Positions 1 to 13,283 are shown, counted from the first letter of the stretch. The stretch is 64,000 nt of DNA from Acorus gramineus (GCA_030737835.1 CM060848.1:19197309-19261308), one strand, 5' to 3'. The notes: generated by a model from the letters alone, not told the origin. Made by a program: numbers and translations.

Positions 1-354
1 ATGGAAAGACGGGTACGAAAGCGGAAACAGAAGATGAGGAGGCGTCGCTGTTGCTGACGTGGCGGTGATTGGTCTTCGTTTATCTTTTTGAGTGTGTATT
101 TAGGATGGATAATGTTACGTTCATCATCCGCTTTTAGTACGGAATATTAGCAAATAGGGTAAAATGTTAACAAAAATAGTTCTAATATAATATAATAGAA
201 AAAAAATCTGATTTCAACTAATCCACAAGGTTTTTATAGCACTTTTGTTGGATAATATCTAGGATAGTTATATAAAATTTCTTGGTATATTTTAATATAA
301 TAATATTTATAATATTTTATGTCACATTAATATTTATAATCCACACAATTATAT
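1..354. other. AT-rich intergenic DNA
   Basis: No gene is seen. The first 60 bases are GC-richer than the rest and could be the edge of something outside the window. The remainder is AT-rich and leads into the LTR-like element at 355. Confidence 0.5.
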
Positions 355-1230
355 TGAAGGTGTTGTATTCCTTCAATAAGGATTGTCGAATCGGATGTCC
401 GCCTCTCGGTGAAAGTCCAGGTTGTCAAGCCTGATATCTTGAACCAAGAGAGCCAATGGGACATCAGTGTATTGCCGATCATAGAAACTTTGACGCTCAA
501 GTCAGTGGAGTGAATGAGTAGAGAATATGAAGTGGAGAAGAAGATGAAAACTCTAGAATTATGATTGCTTACTTGTAAATGTTCATCTCTCTCCTTCTTT
601 CATTGCCGTTGTAGCCGATTGAGTGGCCACGTTACTTCCCGCTCAAACATCCCTCTATCTCAATTGGAATCTTCTAACATGGAAGATTTTGTAGGTTTCG
701 AGACTAGGGGTTTATTGGGATGTTGTGGCCACGTGGAGCTCTCTCATAGGCCCTAACCACGACTGCAACGAATAGTGGCAAGCGGCCTATCTGGGTCAGG
801 GCACATCTCTTTTAATTCGACGGAGCAGAGCAGCCTTGGCCATGCCTTGTGGTATCTGCTGTCGCTTTCTTCCTTTGGTTGAGGCCGGGTCCGAACCCAG
901 ATCAGGGTGATACGGTCATGTTAGATATGAGTGACTAGCCTGATCGACTTGCCTCGATCGACCCGGGAAAGGTGTGTCGATCTGGTCGCAGTTGTGACCT
1001 TCTCACCCTAACGCTTATGGAAGAGGAGACTCAACCCGAAATGTCCTGCTTGGATTAGGTGACTCCCGAGTAGGCCTTTGCGAGCATGACTCTCTCGTCG
1101 AGTCATCCTGCCCCTTTGTCTCTAGTCTAAGGCTATTCGATTCTAGCCTGGGCAGGGTCACGCTACCCGTTTACCCAGTTGGCCGAGACACACGCCACCT
1201 TTAGGAAGAGCGCGAAATCCCCCCTCTACA
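355..1230. mobile_element. solo LTR-like fossil of a retrotransposon
   Basis: An 876-bp block, clearly GC-richer than its AT-rich surroundings, starts with TG and ends with CA. It is flanked on both sides by the pentanucleotide TATAT (350-354 and 1231-1235). These are the marks of a single long terminal repeat left after recombination. No gag-pol coding, primer-binding site or second LTR lies next to it, so it is a relic without internal parts. The flanking repeat is low-complexity, which weakens the call. Family and age cannot be judged without other copies. Confidence 0.42.
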
Positions 1231-1630
1231 TATATTATTCTAAGTTATATAAATTTATAAGATGTAATTATCTATTTTGAATCTTAAGAAAAGATTAGAA
1301 GAAGAAATATTTGTTTTGGATCATAGTGAACTTTAATAAATTAGTTAAAGGGTAAAGATGTAAAATTATATCACATACACTTGAAAACTATTTTTTGTTA
1401 ATATAATAGATAGGAGATACATGAGAGATGAGAAAATAAAAGCTGTTACACCTAATAATAATTGGGATTGGTTGGAATTTGATTGTCCCATTTAACGGGG
1501 CAAATGGAAACACTGGTATTTTATTTATTACACTTAGTTATCATAATCAAACAAAGTATTGTATTTACCTGGGGCAAATGAGAACACATCCCCATTTGCA
1601 CCATATCCAAGCATGCCCTTAAAATTCAAA

Positions 1631-1932
1631 ATCACTATAGATCCTAGGGTTATTAATAAAGTGTTAAAAAAAATTTGCGTTATCCCAATTAACAAAACAT
1701 ATGTTTAAAATTAGCGAGATTTGAAACATTACTAAAATACCCCTTGGAAAAAAATCATCTTTAACTCCTCCGAATCTTCGTAAAATCACAAAAAGTCACT
1801 ATAAAATAAAAAAAATCACCATAGGACCTTGTGCTATTAATAAAATGTCAAACAAACCTTTTTCATTACCCCAACTAACCCAATATATGGTTAACATTAA
1901 CCAGATCTAAAACATTACTAAAATACCCCTAA
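1631..1932. repeat. diverged tandem repeat, period about 184 bp
   Basis: Two blocks of about 115 bp (about 1631-1745 and 1815-1932) share the same ordered pieces: a TCAC(T/C)ATAG start, TATTAATAAA, a run of AAC-containing AT-rich DNA, and the end ACATTACTAAAATACCCCT. They are clearly related but well diverged. No coding potential is seen. Confidence 0.5.
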
Positions 1933-2263
1933 TATCTCTCACTCACCTCATGTGAAGGTGTTGGCAAGGTGGCCTAAAGAAGAAGCACTGTCGGAATGAG
2001 ATTGAGGTGAAAATGTTGAAAAAAGGGCTTGATTTTGTAGATCAAATAGGGTTTGATGGCTATATTTTTTTTACTGTTAAGGATGACATTTCTAGATATA
2101 GATATTGAAAAATGATAGGGATATTTCGTTTTATAAAAAACTAAAAATCTGATTTTCTAAAGTTTGCAGGACTGATTTTAATAAGTTTCTTGTGATATAA
2201 AAATTGAAGTATGTTATGCAATTTTTATTGTGGAAAATAAAATTATCAACAATGTTGATATAA

Positions 2264-2847
2264 GGCCATCTCCAGCCCTTACTCAAACCTATACCTAAAT
2301 TTCACTCAAAATTCGAGTAAAAGCTTGATTTGATATGATGTGTTTTCAACCATCACTTTGTGCTTTACTCAAATCTTTTAAAAATTTCACATCTTTTTCT
2401 AATTATTTCCTATAAACATTTTCAAAGTCCTGTTCTCAAATTACTACTCAATTTTTCTTTCTTTCAAAATATTTAAATTTAAAAATTATTATCATCCATT
2501 TTTTTTAAAAAAATGTAAAATAATATTTTTTTTATTGGAGTAAAAATAAGAAGTTAAAAAACAAAGATGAAAACTTAAGAAAGAATATTTTTTGGGAAAA
2601 CATCTAATATAATTAAACTAAATAAGGAATTGAAGGGAAAAAAATATTACATTGGAAAAAAACGTAGAGATAAAGGAAAAAAAAAAATGTTGAAATTTGG
2701 GTAAAGATTTAAGTCTCGATTTGGATAAAGACTTGAGTAAAAGCTTGATTTGATATAGATATGGGTAAATTATTGGAGAGGATTTTGGGTGATTTTTACT
2801 TAAATTTAAGTTTAAGTAAAGGTTTGGGTATAGGATTGGAGATGCTC
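2264..2847. mobile_element. Tourist-like MITE (PIF/Harbinger type)
   Basis: The ends are inverted copies: GGCCATCTCCAGCCC on the left and, read from the right end inward, GAGCATCTCCAATCC. Both arms continue with related sequence rich in ACTCAAA/TTTGAGT. TAA flanks both sides (2261-2263 and 2848-2850), the 3-bp target used by PIF/Harbinger elements. At 584 bp with no ORF it is a non-autonomous element. Confidence 0.7.
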
Positions 2848-4089
2848 TAACACAAGGAAAAAATATATTTTTACGGTCAAACCTTTTATACGGAGATAAA
2901 ATGTGATTTGACTAAAAAGAAAAACTATTTTGAATATACACACATCTAAACATTTCTAGTGCTGTTTTTGATATGAGAATATTATTTTAAAAAAAATGTT
3001 TATGTATAATGAATTTTTAGATATGAATGAGAAAATCAATGAAGTGCAACTGTGAATTCAAACTGATTTTGAGCTTCTGCGTCACTAATGCTACCTAAGT
3101 AAGTTAGAAATAAATGGGTTGGGTTTAACTAGACTCAATTCACTATACCAAATTACCAAGCACGGGTCATGTACTTATGTCCCCGATTTGGTCTACAGTC
3201 AAATAGGTCTTTTGGTCCTTCAGCAACAAAGAAAGGTTTATATCATTAACTCTTTTGATGCTCATATTAAAACAAAGCGAAGTCTTTTCAAAGATTAATA
3301 ACAAGAAACCATTTCAATGTTCACCGTTTTATTTTTCATACATTTAAAAAATCTATCAAAATGATCATTTGAAAAAATCAGTGAAGTTTTATAATGGAAA
3401 AAATCTATATAACCCTCTCCAGACTACTTAGAATACATATAACTTTCTAACTTTTCTTAAAATTCATATAACATTCTAAAAACACATAGCATCTTGAGTT
3501 AAATTTTATTGATAAATAAAAAATATTATGTTTGGTTAATTCTAGCTGAAACTACAATATATTAAAATAAATCCTTATTATGTATTAAAAATATAAAAAA
3601 TTATCGATAAATGATGATTTTACTTCTCTAGATAAGATTTATAATATATTCAAAAAGATAAAATATTCATTTACATAAAAAAAATTTGAGTAATTTGTAG
3701 GGTTTTTTCCTTTTAAAATATATCTTTTCCCCCCTCGCACTGCCAAACGGAGTCTAAAAGTCAATTAGTTTACCACTTTTACAGTGGGTGGTCGGAGAAA
3801 ATTAATAAAGAACAACATGCATGCATGGACTCCAATACATAAAAAAAAAAAAAAAAAAAAATTGTGAACTGACTAAAATTTTCTTATTACGTCAGTATAA
3901 ATATTGATGCCGCAAGAATTTAAGGAAACGTAACCTCCCCCGCTGACTGAGAAAAGCTAAGCTAACGAAACAGAGGAGGCACGCAAAACATGTATGCACA
4001 TATATCTGATTATACCTCCACCTTGAATGGTCTACTCTCTACTTATAATTAATGTACATACATACACCCCCCAAACCCCACCACATATA
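2848..4089. other. AT-rich intergenic DNA 3' of the MATE gene
   Basis: No ORF with protein character is seen on either strand. An A-run lies at about 3840-3861. The DNA downstream of the MATE stop codon, toward lower coordinates, is presumably its 3' UTR and spacer. Confidence 0.5.
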
Positions 4090-5736
4090 TCACAGCCCCA
4101 ATTCACCAAAAAACTCTTCTTCCCTTCCACATTTATGCTTCACTGCGGCATCCATCTCAACCCACCCCACCAGCTCCTTTGCCTTCATCGCCTCCCTCTC
4201 CCAATCCGTCCCGCAAATCACCGCCACCACCGACACCACGCACGCCATCTGCGCTGAGAGCAGCCCGAGCACCAGCCCCACAAACCCGAACCCGAACCCG
4301 AAACCCAACACCACTGCCACGGGCGCCCCGATTAGGTAGAACGAGCAGAGGTTGATGACCGCGCCGATCGACGGCCTCGCGCTTCCCCGCAGGACTCCGC
4401 ACCCCGTCGTCTGCGGGCAGTTCGCGAGCTCGCACAGCCCCACAAGCGGCAGCACCGCCAGCGTGAGCTCGAGCACCTCCTTGTCTTTGGTGAAGACACC
4501 CACCCAAGCTTCCTTTCCCAGGGTGGTCAGCATCAGCCCGAGGCACGCAGAGAGGAACGCCAGCCCCATCGCTACCGCTGCCGCGAGCCGGGCCCGTGCG
4601 GGCCGGCCCGCGCCGAGCTCGTTCCCCACGCGGGCCGAGGTGGAGGAGGCGAGAGTGGCAGGCAGAGTGTACATGAGCGAGGTGGTCTGGATGACGATGG
4701 CGGAGGTCGCAAGCGCCACACGCGGGTTGCGTAGGTACCTGATGATGCAGAGAAGAATTTTTTTTTTGAATTTTTTTTTGAAATTTATCATTTTTATGTT
4801 AATTATTGCATTTGGTAAAGAAAAATATACAAAATAAAAAAAAAAAGATACTTTGATTATTTTTCAAGACTTTAACAGTTTTTCAAACTTTTTTTTATAA
4901 AAGTTAATTAAAATGATAAATATATATAATTTTTAAATATTTTAATAATATAAAAATAAATAGTATTTTTTTTTGATGATATATATGAAAAATTCATTAT
5001 TTTTATTTAAATAATTATTTTAAGATTTTATCATGTAATTATAAATTTTATCAATGGATTTAAAAATAAGTTTGTTAATCTCAAAATAATTATCTAAATT
5101 AAATATTTAAACATAAATAATCAAAACAACCATTTTTAATTTGCATCCGTACCCCGACATGATTGTCATGAGCTCGTACCACCACCACTCGAGGCAGACC
5201 GCGGCGCAGCTCGGCAACGCGAGGCGGAGAAGGGAAACCCACTCTCCGCCTGCGGTGGGCGGAGTCAATGACGTAAGGGGCGCGTAATTGGGCGGGTTGC
5301 GCGCGTACAAGGTGTAGCAGAGGAGGAGCGCGAGCGTGTTGAAGTTGGTGCAGAAGCCCGCGATGGCGACGCCGGGCACGCCGAGGCGGAGATGGAAGGC
5401 AAGAAAGGCAGTGATGGGGAGGTGGAGGAGCAGCGCGAGCAACGCGCACCACATCACGGGCCGGGGCGCGCACTTGCTGCGGAAGTAGACTCGTAGGGGG
5501 TGGAGGAAGCTGTTCGCGACGAGGTCGGGGACGGCGCACGCGCAGTACGAGCTCGCGACGCGCGCGACTTCCCTGTCTTGCTTGAGAGCGACCATGATGG
5601 GTTCGAGACTGACCCAAAGGAGGGATATGGGGGCGGAGGCGAGGAGGAGGAGGAGGATGGTGCGGCGGAGGGTGAGGGAGGCGAGGGCGGTGTTGCCGGA
5701 GCCGAAGGCCTGGCTGCAGAGGGGCTCCATGCCGGA

Positions 5737-5772
<36 letters not shown>

Positions 5773-6140
5773 GGTGAAGCCGACGGCGAGGGCTCCGGCG
5801 GCGAGTTCGAGGCTGCCGAGGCGGCCCATGCAGACGACGGAGACCATGCCGCGGAGGTAGCCCACGAGGTTGATGGCTGTGATGGGGAGGCCTATGTCTT
5901 TCATTGTCTCTAGCTCCTCCAATACCTTTTAATAAAAGTTGGTAGGCATTTCTATTTCAACATAAAAGTATAAAATAACAGAGATACAGAAAACAAAAAC
6001 CAATAAAAAAAAAGATTTGAAAGGTGGGTCTTTTTATAAAGTATATGTATTCGATTTTTTTGTTGATGATGTTGGTGTGATATAAGAGATCGTACCTCTG
6101 GCATTGTGGGATTGCTCTGTTTTTGGTCCTCTGTAACCAT
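4090..6140 (-). CDS. DTX56: MATE efflux transporter, DTX56/RHC1-like
   Basis: Three coding exons on the minus strand: 6140-6096, 5925-5153 and 4738-4090, with GT-AG junctions in frame, give 488 residues. The ATG at 6138-6140 opens a 15-residue first exon that splices onto VLEELETMKDIGLPIT. The protein has the MATE architecture of two six-helix halves. Visible signatures are MGRLGSLELAAGALAVGFTN, GMEPLCSQAFG, CLEWWWYE, RVGNELGAG and CPQTTGCGVLRGSARP. From memory these agree best with Arabidopsis DTX56 (RHC1, At4g22790), a membrane protein in guard-cell CO2 signalling. MATE proteins are usually H+-coupled exporters of organic cations or flavonoids; the substrate here is unknown. Coding DNA is very GC-rich while intron 2 (5152-4739) is almost pure AT. 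A helix in the second half reads GFGFGFGF, encoded by a hexanucleotide repeat near 4284. The subfamily call is strong; function is inferred. Confidence 0.92.
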
Positions 6141-6186
6141 TGTGTTCTGTGTTTTCTTCGTTGTTGGGTGGTGTGTGTTGTGCATT

Positions 6187-6212
6187 TGAGAGAGAGAGAG
6201 AGAGAGAGAGAA
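6187..6212. repeat. (GA)n microsatellite in MATE 5' leader
   Basis: A GA run of about 26 bases lies 47 bp upstream of the MATE start codon. It reads CT-rich on the transcript strand, and a second shorter GA run lies near 6330-6350. CT-rich leaders and GAGA-type sites for BBR/BPC factors are common in plant promoters; a regulatory role here is only possible. Confidence 0.7.
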
Positions 6213-6825
6213 AGGGAAGGGAATGGTGGATGCACGTCGCAAAGAAGAAATTTTGAGTGGGGAGGGTTTTTTATAAGGGTTTTATTAATGAACGTGAGAG
6301 TTGGAGATCAACAACAGACTGATTTGAGAGGGAGAGAGAGAGAGAGACGGACATGTCGCTTGTCTGCGAAATCTCAATGCGTGAAAAGTTGACCCAAGTG
6401 AGATTTTTCAACTATAAATAAAAATATAAAAGTGAGATTTTTCAACCACCTTTTACAAGGACATTAAACGGCGGATAAAGATTGAAAAGAATATGAAACT
6501 GTAGCTGTAGTTGGATTATGTTTAATTATTATATATATATTATATATTAGAAGATGGTTAATGGTTTGAATATTAATTATTATTTATCCAGTGACTCAAT
6601 TTTTTTACCTAGCTTTAAATTACATTAATTAAAACACTCTTAAAACATTTGTATATCACTTTTTCAATGAGTGAATTATCTATTTTTATTGATTTGGGCC
6701 AAAAAAAGTTGGTAGGGTCGTCGAATATTTTTCCTTATTATCATGACATATTCTTGTATGATCTTTTAAGAGAAAGCATTGTTCTGATCTATTAGGAATT
6801 TTGAGACATTTTATGCCGTGCCATT

Positions 6826-7150
6826 GAAGGGATTTCGTGGGAAACCTATGCATTTCTTGAGACAGATGAGTTCACAGAGGTCTTCCCAGATCCTACCATT
6901 AGAGATTTCACAACTTTAATATGTGCATTCGGAAAATACTGTCCTCACTCCTAGTGATCATTTATTAAATTAAAGATTTCATTGGATATGGGGCAATCCT
7001 AGGTGCTTTTGCTTATGCATGGTACTTGTCAAAGAGATTTTCTTGTGCAAAAACATCAAGGATCACATCCCTAAAATACACCCTTAAAATAAACATACAT
7101 CTAGTTTTAACTTTTATAATCTTGCTTTTAATATTCAGGGCATATACCTT
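6826..7150 (+). pseudogene. unidentified coding-like fragment
   Basis: From 6826 one frame reads IEGISWETYAFLETDEF and on through DPTIRDFTTLICAFGKY to a stop near 6958. Just downstream another frame reads GYGAILGAFAYAWYLSKR followed by a hydrophobic stretch, ending near 7150. The residue composition is more protein-like than in surrounding ORFs, but no start codon, splice signals or family could be recognised. It may be a decayed gene fragment or chance. Confidence 0.2.
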
Positions 7151-10100
7151 AATTTGAAAGATCTACTATAATAAAGAAATCTACATATAAAGTAATATAT
7201 ATTCTATAAAAGCATAAAATAAAAAATAAGGCTATAATAGTGGGACTTGGTGTATCAAAAACCGGGACCTCTTCAGAGCATCTTGATTAGAGGAGATTTA
7301 ACCATGACAAAAAAAGTGTCACTATTAATAACACATACGGGGGAGATCATGTGACATGGTGATGAACTATATAAATTCATAGGAAAATTTAATTAGCATA
7401 TAGAACTTTGAAATAAGAAAAAATTGAATATATATTATTGAATATCATACATGGTTTAAAAGTCAAATTTTTTATATATTAAATAATAAGGAGGGAAATG
7501 ATTATTGGTTTGGACTATGGATATGATTCTTTCTTCAAATGATGTGACTCTCATTAATATATACACTCAATTCGATTTGTAATCTTGTCTACAGTTCAAA
7601 AATGATCCATCAACTGTCTATACAATTTACTATTGGAGTATATACTGTGATAATGTAATATATATTTTACCAACGCAGTGAATAAAAAAATTTAGTTTTC
7701 AAAAAAGAAAAATATATTAATTTATTTAAGCATATATTTCAATAGATTAGTGTATTTTTTAAAAAAACAATAAAAAGAGTGAGGGTTGCATACAAGAATG
7801 AATGGACATATCATTTTTCTTCATTTTTTAAACAAAGAAAAGTAGTATCAGTATCACATTATTATCATTTTTTTTGTACTTCGGGTCAACAAATCCCACA
7901 TCAATACTCGACTATCTAACACTAATCAATGTTTGTGTATCAGCAGACATAATGGAAGTTATACAAGGATGTCTATATGAAGCCCCACATAAGGTGGGTG
8001 TGTGAGTTTTATAACTAATTTTGGATACCTACCAAACTACATTCCGTGCTCATGAATCCCACCAAGAAGAATTGGGCATATAATTAAATATCTAATTAAC
8101 CCACTTGCAAGTAAAGGTGGGTTGGAGTGAGAAAATATATGAAAAAAACAATTCAAAGGTGCCCAAAAATGACTTGAAATACAAAGTTTCATAATTTTTA
8201 ATTAAACATCAAAATAACTTTATATATATATAATTTTGGGATAGTTGGACGAACATGCTTCACTAAAGAAATGCTAGGGCAACTTTATTTTTAAACATTC
8301 CTTCAATTCCGTTCTTAAAATTTTATAATAAAAAAGATTGCACTGGTAATGGTGTTGTATGCCCGATCCATGAAGAATTTCTACAAGATTAATAAAAAAA
8401 ATTGCATTGGGCTATTTAGTTGTTGCAAAACCATTATATTTTTCGTAACGAGTAAGTATATTTCTCAAAAATGTGTGGGAAGGGGTCTTGCCTGTGCGAG
8501 GGCGAGTAATGTGTCTATTTAAGGGGGTATCATTGTAATATAATTGAGGGGTAGGTTTTGTTTCTTTCTTAATAGATCCTTTATCTACTATTTTACTTGA
8601 TTTGGGCATGCTTTGTATTAATTAATATAACTAAAGACTCATGCCTATCTTTTAAAAAAAAAAAAAAAAATCAATCTCAGTGCATGCATTGTCATCTTGA
8701 GATCAGTGAGAATCTTATTGAGCTATCTTTGCAGTGTACTTCCATTTCATCTCCGAATGTGCTGCGGGGAAATAGTGCCCCCCAAAACGGGTGTTTTCGT
8801 GCATGGAACGACATCCTTGACAGGTCCTAAAAGCATAACCATTTCAAGATATATATAATATATGGCACAGTCTAATATATGTTTTTTATACTAGACCCAT
8901 TTCATATATTAGAAATGATATCAATTAAGCATGGTTCGTAGTTGACACACAATGCACAAACTATTCTTTCCTTTTTCTTTGATTGGTCCCCACCCCATCA
9001 ATTCACTGAAATCTCTAATTACATTGCACGTTTGTGATTTGTTTGGCAAGAGAACCGTAAAGGGTGACATGAGATGTGGTATATGAATACTCCAACACTC
9101 AAATTATAAGGTGATTTAAAAATTGACATGATTTTAGAATGACGTATTCTTCATACTTTGTATCTAGTATCTCAGATATATTTATGATATATTTCACATT
9201 TTTTATACGTGACCAGTTTAGTATATATTCTTATTCATCTTCTATTAGAAACCCCAGTTAAATCTTCTATTCTTTGCTCATTCTTGAATATCAATAACAA
9301 AAATAAAAAATTGTTCCTCTCTCTCATACGATATACAAGGGGAATGAGAAGTTCTCATGTTGGATTAGAGTTACTTTGCTCATTCTTGCTTTGTTGGCAT
9401 ATTTATGTTGAGAATTGTAATTTAGAATCTCTCATGTTTAGTTAGCAATCCACTATGTACGCATAACAACAATTGGGTGAATTTTTAAGTACTTAATAAA
9501 ACATATTAATTCCATATTAATCCACTCATGCTAGTTGATGCAGATCTAACTTTGTCCATGTGATTATATACCATGTTTGATAGTATTTCATTCTTGTTTC
9601 ATGGAGTTGGAGTTTAAACGGATTAATTGTACACTAACTCATGTTCTAACACGTACATTTTTTTTTTTGAGGATTTAAAAAAAATTTATATACTTGATAA
9701 ATTATTATAAAAAATAGATGACAAAGAACTCGTGTTCTAACACGTACATTAATTGCACACAAACTCATATTCCAGCACTTCCATTGAAGCTGAACTCGAT
9801 ATATCCATGCATGGCAAGTAATATTTATTGTAAGAAACTAATGTTATTTTTAAATACATTCAACCTAATTAACCTTTCAAACCCAATACTGATGCGCAGA
9901 ACGTGCAATTCCCTATCATCCTTTCTTACTGAAAATGAAATGAAAGTGCTCATTTTCAAAGTACCATGCATTCATATCATATCATAGTTGTCAAGTCTCA
10001 GCAGTTGCTCTCTCTATCTAGTTCCACTTTTGAGGCACGTGCTAACACGTGCCTATTATCGAGTACCAAATAATTCATCCATAAAGTGTTTCCTTGAGAA

Positions 10101-11679
10101 GGACAGGAGTGCCTGACTTCCTTAGGAAGAATATTCACCTGATACAAGTGAGGAAGAAATTTAAAAAATATATTTATTCAATATTCAAATCAATTATTTG
10201 GTGATATTATATTGTACTGAAAAATCCATGTGTGGGTGGTGCCTTTGTGTTCTAAAATATCTTATCTATTATTTTTATTTTTATTTTTATTTTTTTGATA
10301 TCAAAAGGACATCCCGTAGTTAACTTTATTATCAAGTTGAGAATGTTACCTCTGTCTGTTTATCGTGGTTTAACAGAAAATTCTTTTGAATTTTTAACAA
10401 CATGCATGTGTTTAATTGATGTTTAAACCCTAAACCCCTTACTGTCATTCTTATATCTAGTTCTTTGGGACATTTGTTTAATTGATGTTGAAGTGTAGTT
10501 GAACTACCGTTCATAATTAATGTATGAAAATTCCCAAAATAAATATGAATCATTTTCAATATTTCATCTTGATGGATGAATATGAGGACTTAATATTCTA
10601 TTTCTTACAGTTATTGATGGGGCTGAGGGGGGTTAGGTTGTCAAAATATATATTTTGAAAAAAAATCACCCTTCACTGTAGATAAAATATTATGATTATG
10701 CACAATGTAATTAGCAAAGACTTTTATCAACTAGCTAGATGGACATGCAAGCGTAGACATCATTTTTTTCAGTACAAAAAAATAATTATCATTTTTTTTT
10801 CCAAATAAGGGGGGTGTTATCAATGTAAGAAAAGGAGGTTGAGGGGGCATAGCATATATAGCTAAAAATGGTTTCTTTCGATATAACATTATATTTAAGA
10901 ATGATTGATTCTTGAACAATTCTTTATATATTTATATACGACTATATTCCATGGTTAATTTCAACCATTTCTCTCCTTTATACATCCTTGCCCATAATAT
11001 TTCAAAAGAACCCCTATCACCACAATAACAGATCTAAACACGTATTGTGTGCCATGTGTCTAGGGTTTGTGACTGTACTCTTCATTTCAATGTGGAAAAC
11101 AGACCTAGTTAGTAATAGTAAAGAATATTGTTGAGGTGACCTAGCCCTAACCCTAAAACATCATATCCCTCCACTTTATCCCAAAACGTGAGAGCACGCA
11201 ACATGTCCAACAATGCAACACCTAACTCACTCATTTTTCTATTAATTAGACGGTGGCACATTTGTTTACTTTGTTATATTTGAAGTGGGACATTGCCCAC
11301 CCTTCACTCACTCACCCCCGTCTTGAAATATAAATCCCTGCCTTTTCATGTGCTCTTTATATATTAAAAATAAAATGCTATATATGTTCTTTTTATAGAT
11401 TTTTGATCAACTGGACCTAAGTCCGGTATGCACTTTGCAGGCATTGCATGCATGTGATGGTAGCTAGCCACTATATATGTGTATATATCACATGTGCATG
11501 CATGTAATTTTGGAAGAGGCCATGTGTTTGTACCAATTGTACGTCCGCACAAGCACGTAACATTTTGTTACTTAAACATGCATGCACGTTCCCAATGTTG
11601 GCTGTAGTCATCGTGACTTGTTTGGCTATCTATTTCTTTAACAGTGTTATTAATCATACTAGCTTGCTCATTATTTTTT

Positions 11680-12260
11680 AAAATCATTTAAAATTTGATT
11701 ATTTTGAATATTTTTAAAACGAGTGATTCGACGCGTTACTAGAGCCATAAATGTAAAAAAGTTCGCTTTGAGATTTTCAAGTATTTACAAAAATATCGAT
11801 TAGTAGAAATAAAAGGCGTCCCAAACTCGTAATTGTCTGAAATTTTTACTGAAACTAGATATCGATGAGATCTTCAAATGTTGTCGTTACGCCACAACGC
11901 GCGCATATTTTTCTATTTTTAGGCCCTCAAAATGACATTTTTGTTATTTTTAGTAACTTTTTAGATTTTGAATATCTTTATCAAAACAACTCGGATTTGA
12001 TTGAAATCAAATCCAAGGATCTCCTAAGATCCCCTAGATTACAACAAACTTCTGTTTTTACTATTTTTAGTTTTTTTTTTTAGTATAAAAAGGAGACTTG
12101 TAATATAGGGTTTTTAGTTTTTCATTAATATATTTTTTAGTTTTAATTCTCTTTTGACTTTTAAGAATTGTGGTTTGTTGAAGGATCTTAACCCTTGTTG
12201 AATCTTTGTTTTAGTTTTTCATTGCGTTACCGATTAAGTATCAGGAAATGGGTTTCCGGT
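11680..12260 (+). mobile_element. possible LTR-retrotransposon fragment
   Basis: The stretch has an LTR-like order: a mixed-composition upstream part, a TATAAAAAG box near 12085, and a T-rich leader ending in TTGAAGGATCTTAACCC-type sequence that resembles R/U5 regions. No flanking target repeat or coding part was found, so it is at most a fragment. Family and age are unknown. Confidence 0.22.
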
Positions 12261-12708
12261 GTTTTTAAGTTTACATGAAACTAGTTCCCCAAATCCATTT
12301 ACAAACAGTAAAGTAAAGAGTGATCAATTTTCATAATCATAATAAAATAGTTTCTTGCAAATTCGATTTCAAATTCAATTGTTTTATATGAAAAAAAACT
12401 AAAATATGAAATCTGTCTCCAAAGGGGTACTTAAAAACTGAATAGTTTGTTTCTTACCTAAAATTCCATAAGAATTAGTTTGTCCCTCGTGGATGCTATA
12501 AGACTGACACTACACTGATGCGCTAGTGTGATTAAAGCAAATTAACTAGGGTTATCAATCAAATAGTATATATTCATTAGACACTTTATATCGATCGATC
12601 ACGTGGAGGGAAGAAAAATATTTCTAACAAATTCATAACATTGTTTTGACGTAGCTCCTATTGTATCCAATAGCTCTTCATAATTGGATATTCATCTGCC
12701 AAAGCAAA

Positions 12709-12900
12709 AAAAAAAAATTTTTTTTGAAACAAAGATAGACAGGCTACTGCGATTTCATTAAGATGTGTAGCAATACAAGTTTGAACTAAAAGTAAAACAA
12801 AGATACATCGACAGAAAGTGAAAAATGAGCAAGACATAGGAGAACGATAGAGGGGGAGGGAGAAAAAAAAGAAAAGGAAGGGGGGAAGAAGAGACATCTA
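12709..12900 (-). mobile_element. 5'-truncated LINE tail (L1-like)
   Basis: On the minus strand a T-rich leader ends in TTAATGAAATCGCAGTAG, then CTGTCTATCTTTGTTTC and an A-run (T-run on the plus strand at about 12720). This form, a pyrimidine-rich 3' UTR followed by poly(A), matches the 3' ends of plant L1 elements and resembles the copies at 17744 and 35888. No target-site duplication could be fixed for this copy. Confidence 0.4.
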
Positions 12901-13053
12901 ACAAAACATATATTTTATTGAAATTGCATTTTTGTCTTTTACAAGTGTTTTTTTTTTTTTTTGAAAAAAAAATCTCATTTTTTTAAAAACCCATGGATAA
13001 TTTATTTTATTTTTTCTAATAATTCGTCTCTATCAGACGCAAATTCTGTGTAA

Positions 13054-13283
13054 GAGTCCGTTTGGATATGAGTTTAAGTAGATTCTGCGTTTGAAAAGCT
13101 AAAAAATTTAGAACTCATATCCAAACATATTTTCAGCGTTTAGTTTTTCAAACCACAATCTTTCTTTTTAGGCTAAAAAAATTCGCGATTGAAAATCTAA
13201 TAAAACATAGCTTTTCAAAAACTGAGTTTGAAACATAAGATTTTAAGAATATCAGATTTCTAAGCTCACATCCAAACGCACCC
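13054..13283. mobile_element. Tourist-like MITE, 230 bp
   Basis: Left end GAGTCCGTTTGGATATGAG and right end, read inward, GGGTGCGTTTGGATGTGAG form about 19-bp terminal inverted repeats. TAA flanks both ends (13051-13053 and 13284-13286). The size, ends and target agree with a non-autonomous PIF/Harbinger element. Confidence 0.72.

Noticed and set aside
5500-5913. Plus-strand Glu/Gly-rich ORF of 137 residues in the MATE exon
   Set aside because: Low-complexity by-product of GC-rich codons of the transporter on the other strand.
6138-6242. Longer starts for the MATE first exon through the GA repeat
   Set aside because: These frames begin at non-ATG codons and read the microsatellite; the ATG at 6138-6140 has a correct splice to exon 2.
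10420-11160. AAACCCTAA-type motifs suggesting telomeric repeats
   Set aside because: Only one or two units at each place; teloboxes are common in plant DNA and there is no array.
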